Shown here in pieces: positions 56,979 through 60,039 of a stretch of 60,039 nucleotides of DNA; positions within the stretch are counted from its first letter, which is position 1; the number at the start of each line of letters is the position of its first letter. Source of the DNA: Desulfobacterales bacterium (GTDB taxonomy: Bacteria; Desulfobacterota; Desulfobacteria; Desulfobacterales; SpSt-501). The notes beneath the pieces were generated by a model. That model made no database searches, had not been told where the DNA came from, and saw nothing but the letters and a program-made list of their open reading frames with translations. The translations under genes and the position numbers were made by a program. Location: NCBI GenBank assembly GCA_025454255.1, contig JALOOU010000009.1:1-60039 (forward strand). Direction: 5' to 3'.

Positions 56979-57251
56979 TCAGACGGAGGCCTTGAGTTTC
57001 TTGCCGGCCTTGAATTTGACAACCGTCGCCGCCTTGATCTTGATTTCGGCGCCGGTCTGGGGGTTTCTCCCCTTGCGGGCCTTGCGGCGCCCTTTGGAGA
57101 AGGTACCAAAACCCACCAGGCTGATTTTGCCGTCTTTTTTCTTGAGACCCTTGACGATCCCGTCGATAAACGCGTCGAGGGCTGCACCGGCGGCGGTTTT
57201 TGAGATGGCGGCATCTTTGGCCATGGCCTCGATTAAATCGGCTTTCGTCAT
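56979..57251 (-). CDS. hup: HU-family DNA-binding protein
   Basis: The 90-residue protein has the classic HU layout: MTKADLIEAMAKDAAISKTA, the arm region GFGTFSKGRRKARKGRNPQT, and a C-terminal FKAGKKLKASV. HU dimers bend and compact DNA. The gene stands alone, with a promoter-like site and a strong terminator. Confidence 0.95.
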   Translation of the reverse strand: MTKADLIEAMAKDAAISKTAAGAALDAFIDGIVKGLKKKDGKISLVGFGTFSKGRRKARKGRNPQTGAEIKIKAATVVKFKAGKKLKASV

Positions 57252-57313
57252 TCTGACCTCCTTCTATAAAAATGTGGTCGATTGCAGAAACTGCCTGAAA
57301 GATTGAATAGCGC

Positions 57314-57340
57314 AATATAGAGATCCCCGAGGATTGTCAA
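57314..57340 (-). promoter_or_regulatory. Candidate promoter of the HU gene
   Basis: On the minus strand a perfect TTGACA (57340-57335) is followed by TATATT at 15 nt (57319-57314) or TATTGC at 17 nt (57317-57312). The leader to the HU start would be about 60 nt. Confidence 0.5.
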
Positions 57341-57345
57341 TAGGA

Positions 57346-57969
57346 ATGTTCTCTGAGCCCGCAACGATCCTGCATTGGCCGCGCATCGGCGTCTTCCTCC
57401 TCGCCTGGAGCGCGGCGAGCATAGCCGGCGCCGCCCGCGCCGAGGAACCGGCGGAGGCCTCCCGCAAAGGGGCCGCCGCTGCCATCCGCATCTTGAACGA
57501 TCCGGCCTACCACGCCGCGGAGCGAAAGACGCTCCAACAGGAGCGATTGTTCGAGGTGCTGACGGAGTGGTTTGATTTCAAAGAGTTCTCGAAACGAGCG
57601 CTTGCGGACCAGTGGGGGGCGTTTACGGAATCCGAGCGCACCCAGTTCGTCGATGTTTTCTCGCGGTTTTTGGGGAAGTATTACCTGGGGGAGCTCCAGA
57701 GGCGCTACGCCGGCGAGCGCGTGACGGTTGAACGCCAGGAGATCATCGGCCCCGCGCGGGCACGGGTCATCGCCACGGTCTCCTGGATGGGCCGGCCGAT
57801 TCCCGTTGAAATCCGCAAGCTGAAAACGGGCGGCCGCTGGATGGCCTACGATGTGAGCGTGTTCGGCCTCAGCGCGGTGCAGGTCTACCGGGCGCAGCTG
57901 CTGCACCTCCTCCGCTCCCGCTCCCCCGCCGAGCTGATTGCGCTGGTCGCCTCCCGTATCGACGAGTAG
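57346..57969 (+). CDS. mlaC: MlaC/Ttg2D phospholipid-transport periplasmic protein
   Basis: ATG 57346 opens a 207-residue secreted protein (signal ending ARAEE near residue 33); a TTG at 57334 is an alternative. The MlaC signature shows at WFDFKEFSKRALADQWGAFT and IPVEIRKLKTGGRWMAYDVS. MlaC shuttles phospholipid between the outer-membrane MlaA and the inner-membrane MlaFEDB complex. No other mla genes are in the window, so this copy may be an orphan or served by distant partners. Confidence 0.9.
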   Translation: MFSEPATILHWPRIGVFLLAWSAASIAGAARAEEPAEASRKGAAAAIRILNDPAYHAAERKTLQQERLFEVLTEWFDFKEFSKRALADQWGAFTESERTQFVDVFSRFLGKYYLGELQRRYAGERVTVERQEIIGPARARVIATVSWMGRPIPVEIRKLKTGGRWMAYDVSVFGLSAVQVYRAQLLHLLRSRSPAELIALVASRIDE

Positions 57970-57974
57970 CGGCC

Positions 57975-58511
57975 CTATTCCCCCAAGTGCAGCTTGAACG
58001 CGTCGATGGCATCACGCAGCAGCCGGCGGATGAAGACGTCCTTGTCGCCGCTGGTGAGACGCCGATAGGCTGCAAATTCCGGGTGGGCCTCGCTCAGCTC
58101 CGGGGGGCTCGAGCGGGCCAGCTGCCGGGCGCTTTCGAAATTGCGGACCACCTCGACCAAACTGAGCCGCGCCCCCGCAAAGCCCCCCACCCAGCCCAGG
58201 CGCCGCATCAGCTCGTAGCGCACCAGGTCGGCCAGGAGCAGGTGAATGTCCACCACCCGCATCTGCTGGTCGTTTTCGAGATAGTAGAACTTGGCCGCCG
58301 GGCCGAGATCGAGCGCGCCCATGATGAGTTCATAGAAAGCGAGGGAGCTGTTCTCCCCGGGTTGAGCCAGGCAGAAGAGCGCCTTGTCGGAAAGGTCGGC
58401 AACCCGGGCGTCGATGCCGTAGGCGTCTCCGAAACGCTTCCGCCAAGGGCCGAAGCACTTCAGCTCGAGGCTCTTGTCCCGGAAGGACTTCAAATCGAGA
58501 ATCTGGGCCAC
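57975..58511 (-). CDS. Conserved hypothetical protein
   Basis: The 178-residue soluble, helical-looking product starts MAQILDLKSFRDKSLELKCF. It includes FYELIMGALDLGPAAKFYYL and a helix-rich C-terminal half. I recognise no domain. It lies 16 bp downstream of the tatC stop at 58528, so it may be co-transcribed with tatC. Its 3' end is 5 bp from the convergent mlaC. Confidence 0.7.
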   Translation of the reverse strand: MAQILDLKSFRDKSLELKCFGPWRKRFGDAYGIDARVADLSDKALFCLAQPGENSSLAFYELIMGALDLGPAAKFYYLENDQQMRVVDIHLLLADLVRYELMRRLGWVGGFAGARLSLVEVVRNFESARQLARSSPPELSEAHPEFAAYRRLTSGDKDVFIRRLLRDAIDAFKLHLGE

Positions 58512-58527
58512 TATCGTCTCCGGCGGG

Positions 58528-59292
58528 CTAGCTGCGTTCCAAGCGCATCCCGATCAGCCCCAGTTCGAAAAGCAGATAGAGCGGCACGGCCATCAGGGCG
58601 AGGTTGAAGGCATCCGGCGTGGGGGTCAGGACGGCGGAGATGATGGTGATTCCCAGGATGGCATAGCGGCGGTTGCGCGCCAGGGTCGAGCGGGCCACGA
58701 TGCCGACGCGCCCGGCCAGGATCATGGCCAGCGGCAGCTCGAAGATGATCCCGAACCCGAAGAGAAACAGCAGGCAGAACGCGGCGAATTTCCGGACCGA
58801 GATGATGGCCTCGATGTGGGGTCCTTGAAATTCGAGCAGGAAAGCGACCCCGTAAGGCAGGGAGATCTTCAGGCAGAAGAGCACCCCTGAGTAAAACAGG
58901 AGCACCGACGCCAGCCAGAAGCCTCGCACCATGCGGCGGGTCAATGCCGGAAACAGGGGCTGCACCCCAGAGAGCACGGCGAAAAGGATGTAGGGCATGC
59001 TCACGAAGACGCCGAAGGCGAGCGCAAGGTTTAAAAAGGTGAAAAAGGTCTCCGGGATGCCGTAGGCCGCCAGCGTCACGCCGGTGCGCTGCTGCAGGCT
59101 GCGCAGGATGGGCTCCGCGAGAAAGAACCCGGCGATCGCGGCCGCCAGCACCACGGCGCCGATGCGGATGAAGGAACGGCGCAGCGAGTGCAGAGTGCGG
59201 TAAACCTTGTCCTCGGGCGCCTTGGGCGGGTTCGCGGATTCGGCATCGGCCGGCGGCCGGCGATCGCTCTCGAGGGCAGGGGTGCCCGTCAT
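58528..59292 (-). CDS. tatC: Sec-independent protein translocase TatC
   Basis: The 254-residue inner-membrane protein has six helices after a hydrophilic N-terminal extension of about 25 residues. TatC features include LHSLRRSFIRIGAVVLAAAI, FFTFLNLALAFGVFVSMPYI and the C-terminal ILGITIISAVLTPTPDAFNL. TatC recognises twin-arginine signals. No tatA or tatB is in the window; they may lie elsewhere. The N-terminal extension (about 25 residues, Pro/Ala-rich) is longer than usual. Confidence 0.93.
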   Translation of the reverse strand: MTGTPALESDRRPPADAESANPPKAPEDKVYRTLHSLRRSFIRIGAVVLAAAIAGFFLAEPILRSLQQRTGVTLAAYGIPETFFTFLNLALAFGVFVSMPYILFAVLSGVQPLFPALTRRMVRGFWLASVLLFYSGVLFCLKISLPYGVAFLLEFQGPHIEAIISVRKFAAFCLLFLFGFGIIFELPLAMILAGRVGIVARSTLARNRRYAILGITIISAVLTPTPDAFNLALMAVPLYLLFELGLIGMRLERS

Positions 59293-59357
59293 GAATGGAG
59301 TCTCCTTCTATATTGCTGGCGCGCTCAGGGCCAGCCCCCCATGGGTCTGAGCGGCCG

Positions 59358-60039
59358 TCAGCGTGCCATCCGGCTGCCCCGATCGAGGCTGCGGTACTGG
59401 ATCGCCTCGGAGATGTGCGCGACCGCGATGTCGGCAGCGCCCGATAGGTCCGCAATGGTGCGCGCGATCTTCAGCAGCCGGTTGAACGCCCGCGCGGACA
59501 GCCCGAGCCGGTCGATGGCGGACTCCAGCAGATGGCGCGACGCAGCGTCGATCGGGCAGAAACCGCGGATGTGCCGGCTGCCCATCTGGGCGTTGCAGAA
59601 AATTTTGGTGCGTGCGAAGCGGGCGGCCTGGATGCGGCGGGCCGCCACCACCCGGCCGCGGATGGCGTCCGAAGGCTCCGCGGACGCTTGCTGCAGGAGG
59701 TCGCGGTAGGCAACGGCCGGGACCTCCACATGGATGTCGATCCGGTCCAGCAGCGGGCCCGAGATCCGCGAGCGGTAACGCTGAATCAGCGCCGCGGTGC
59801 AGCGGCACGCGTGGGTTCGGTCCCCGTAGTACCCGCACGGGCAGGGATTCATCGCGGCCACCAGCATAATGCTCGCCGGGTAGGTCAAGGCCGAGGCGGC
59901 GCGTGAAATCGTCACCTGCATGTCCTCCAAGGGCTGGCGCAGCACCTCGAGCACATGCTTTTTGAACTCCGGCAGCTCATCCAGAAACAGCACCCCGTGG
60001 TGCGCCAAGCTCACCTCGCCCGGCCGGGGGAGGTGCCCC
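59358..60039 (-). CDS. comM: Magnesium chelatase-like AAA+ ATPase, ComM/YifB family (3' part)
   Basis: The minus-strand frame enters at the window edge and ends at 59358, giving about 227 C-terminal residues. Visible motifs are [20 protein letters not shown] (Walker B region), [16 protein letters not shown], and the C-terminal [20 protein letters not shown] (Mg-chelatase C domain). ComM helps integrate incoming single-stranded DNA by branch migration. The N-terminal LonA-like and Walker A parts lie beyond the window. The neighbour is tatC. Confidence 0.92.
   Translation of the reverse strand, partial: GHLPRPGEVSLAHHGVLFLDELPEFKKHVLEVLRQPLEDMQVTISRAASALTYPASIMLVAAMNPCPCGYYGDRTHACRCTAALIQRYRSRISGPLLDRIDIHVEVPAVAYRDLLQQASAEPSDAIRGRVVAARRIQAARFARTKIFCNAQMGSRHIRGFCPIDAASRHLLESAIDRLGLSARAFNRLLKIARTIADLSGAADIAVAHISEAIQYRSLDRGSRMAR

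Noticed and set aside
1..60039. CRISPR arrays, insertion sequences, prophage genes
   Set aside because: No regular repeat-spacer array, no transposase, integrase or phage structural gene was seen on either strand.

Overview
The window is high-GC (roughly two-thirds G+C by eye), densely coded chromosomal DNA from a Gram-negative bacterium. The gene set suggests a Desulfobacterota (deltaproteobacterial) anaerobe. It includes LL-diaminopimelate aminotransferase (DapL), a NifA-type activator, TRAP and Liv transporters, LutABC lactate oxidation, a PEP-CTERM protein, DUF3783, many two-component and c-di-GMP proteins, TatC, MlaC and Lgt. Assignment to a genus is not possible from this sequence alone.

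Layout. 1-3658: 5' part of a NifA-like activator (cut by the window edge), DNA polymerase IV, a shikimate-kinase-family protein and a secreted PEP-CTERM protein with a near-consensus promoter. 3969-4249: two tRNA-Ser genes (UGA, GCU). 4391-19957: a 12-gene cluster, the most unusual part of the window. It encodes secreted and lipid-anchored unknowns, a TPR/PEGA protein, a PEGA-FGE fusion, an ExbB/TolQ/MotA-type channel subunit, an Hsp70-like/FHA protein, two membrane-anchored VWA proteins with an ExbD-like helix, a DUF4384 protein, a CHASE2-PP2C phosphatase and a lipoprotein caspase-like protease. 19954-25003: DUF3783 protein, three tandem paralogous lipoproteins and a receiver/ATP-grasp (PPDK_N) protein, all on the minus strand. 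25433-34122: small Cys-rich protein, two kinds of dispersed non-coding element, glutamate dehydrogenase, a histidine kinase/sigma-54 response regulator pair, a hybrid kinase and an SDR. 34143-39726: two diguanylate cyclases, lipocalin, SLOG-like protein, Lgt and a tyrosine phosphatase. 39979-46847: TRAP transporter (DctPQM), LutABC and a HAD phosphatase. 46941-50327: TPP riboswitch, ThiW and an unusual EcfA-EcfA'-EcfT single polypeptide, with ThiE opposite. 50417-55439: cupin and a complete LivFGMHK branched-chain amino acid ABC transporter. 55639-60039: DapL, HU, MlaC, an unknown protein, TatC and the 3' part of a ComM-type ATPase.

How genes may work together. The 4391-19957 cluster is best read as two adjacent operons. 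The first has a sigma-70-like promoter at 4312-4340 and a terminator at 14590-14609. The second starts from a promoter at 14933-14962. I infer a proton-motive-force-coupled envelope machine in which two VWA proteins replace ExbD/TolR, with a phospho-signalling arm (FHA-like adaptor, PP2C phosphatase) and a periplasmic caspase-like protease as possible effector. I know of no described system with exactly this composition, and no Ser/Thr kinase is present in the window. The TRAP and LutABC genes together suggest uptake and oxidation of a 2-hydroxy acid such as lactate. The riboswitch, ThiW and ECF fusion form a thiamine-precursor uptake unit.
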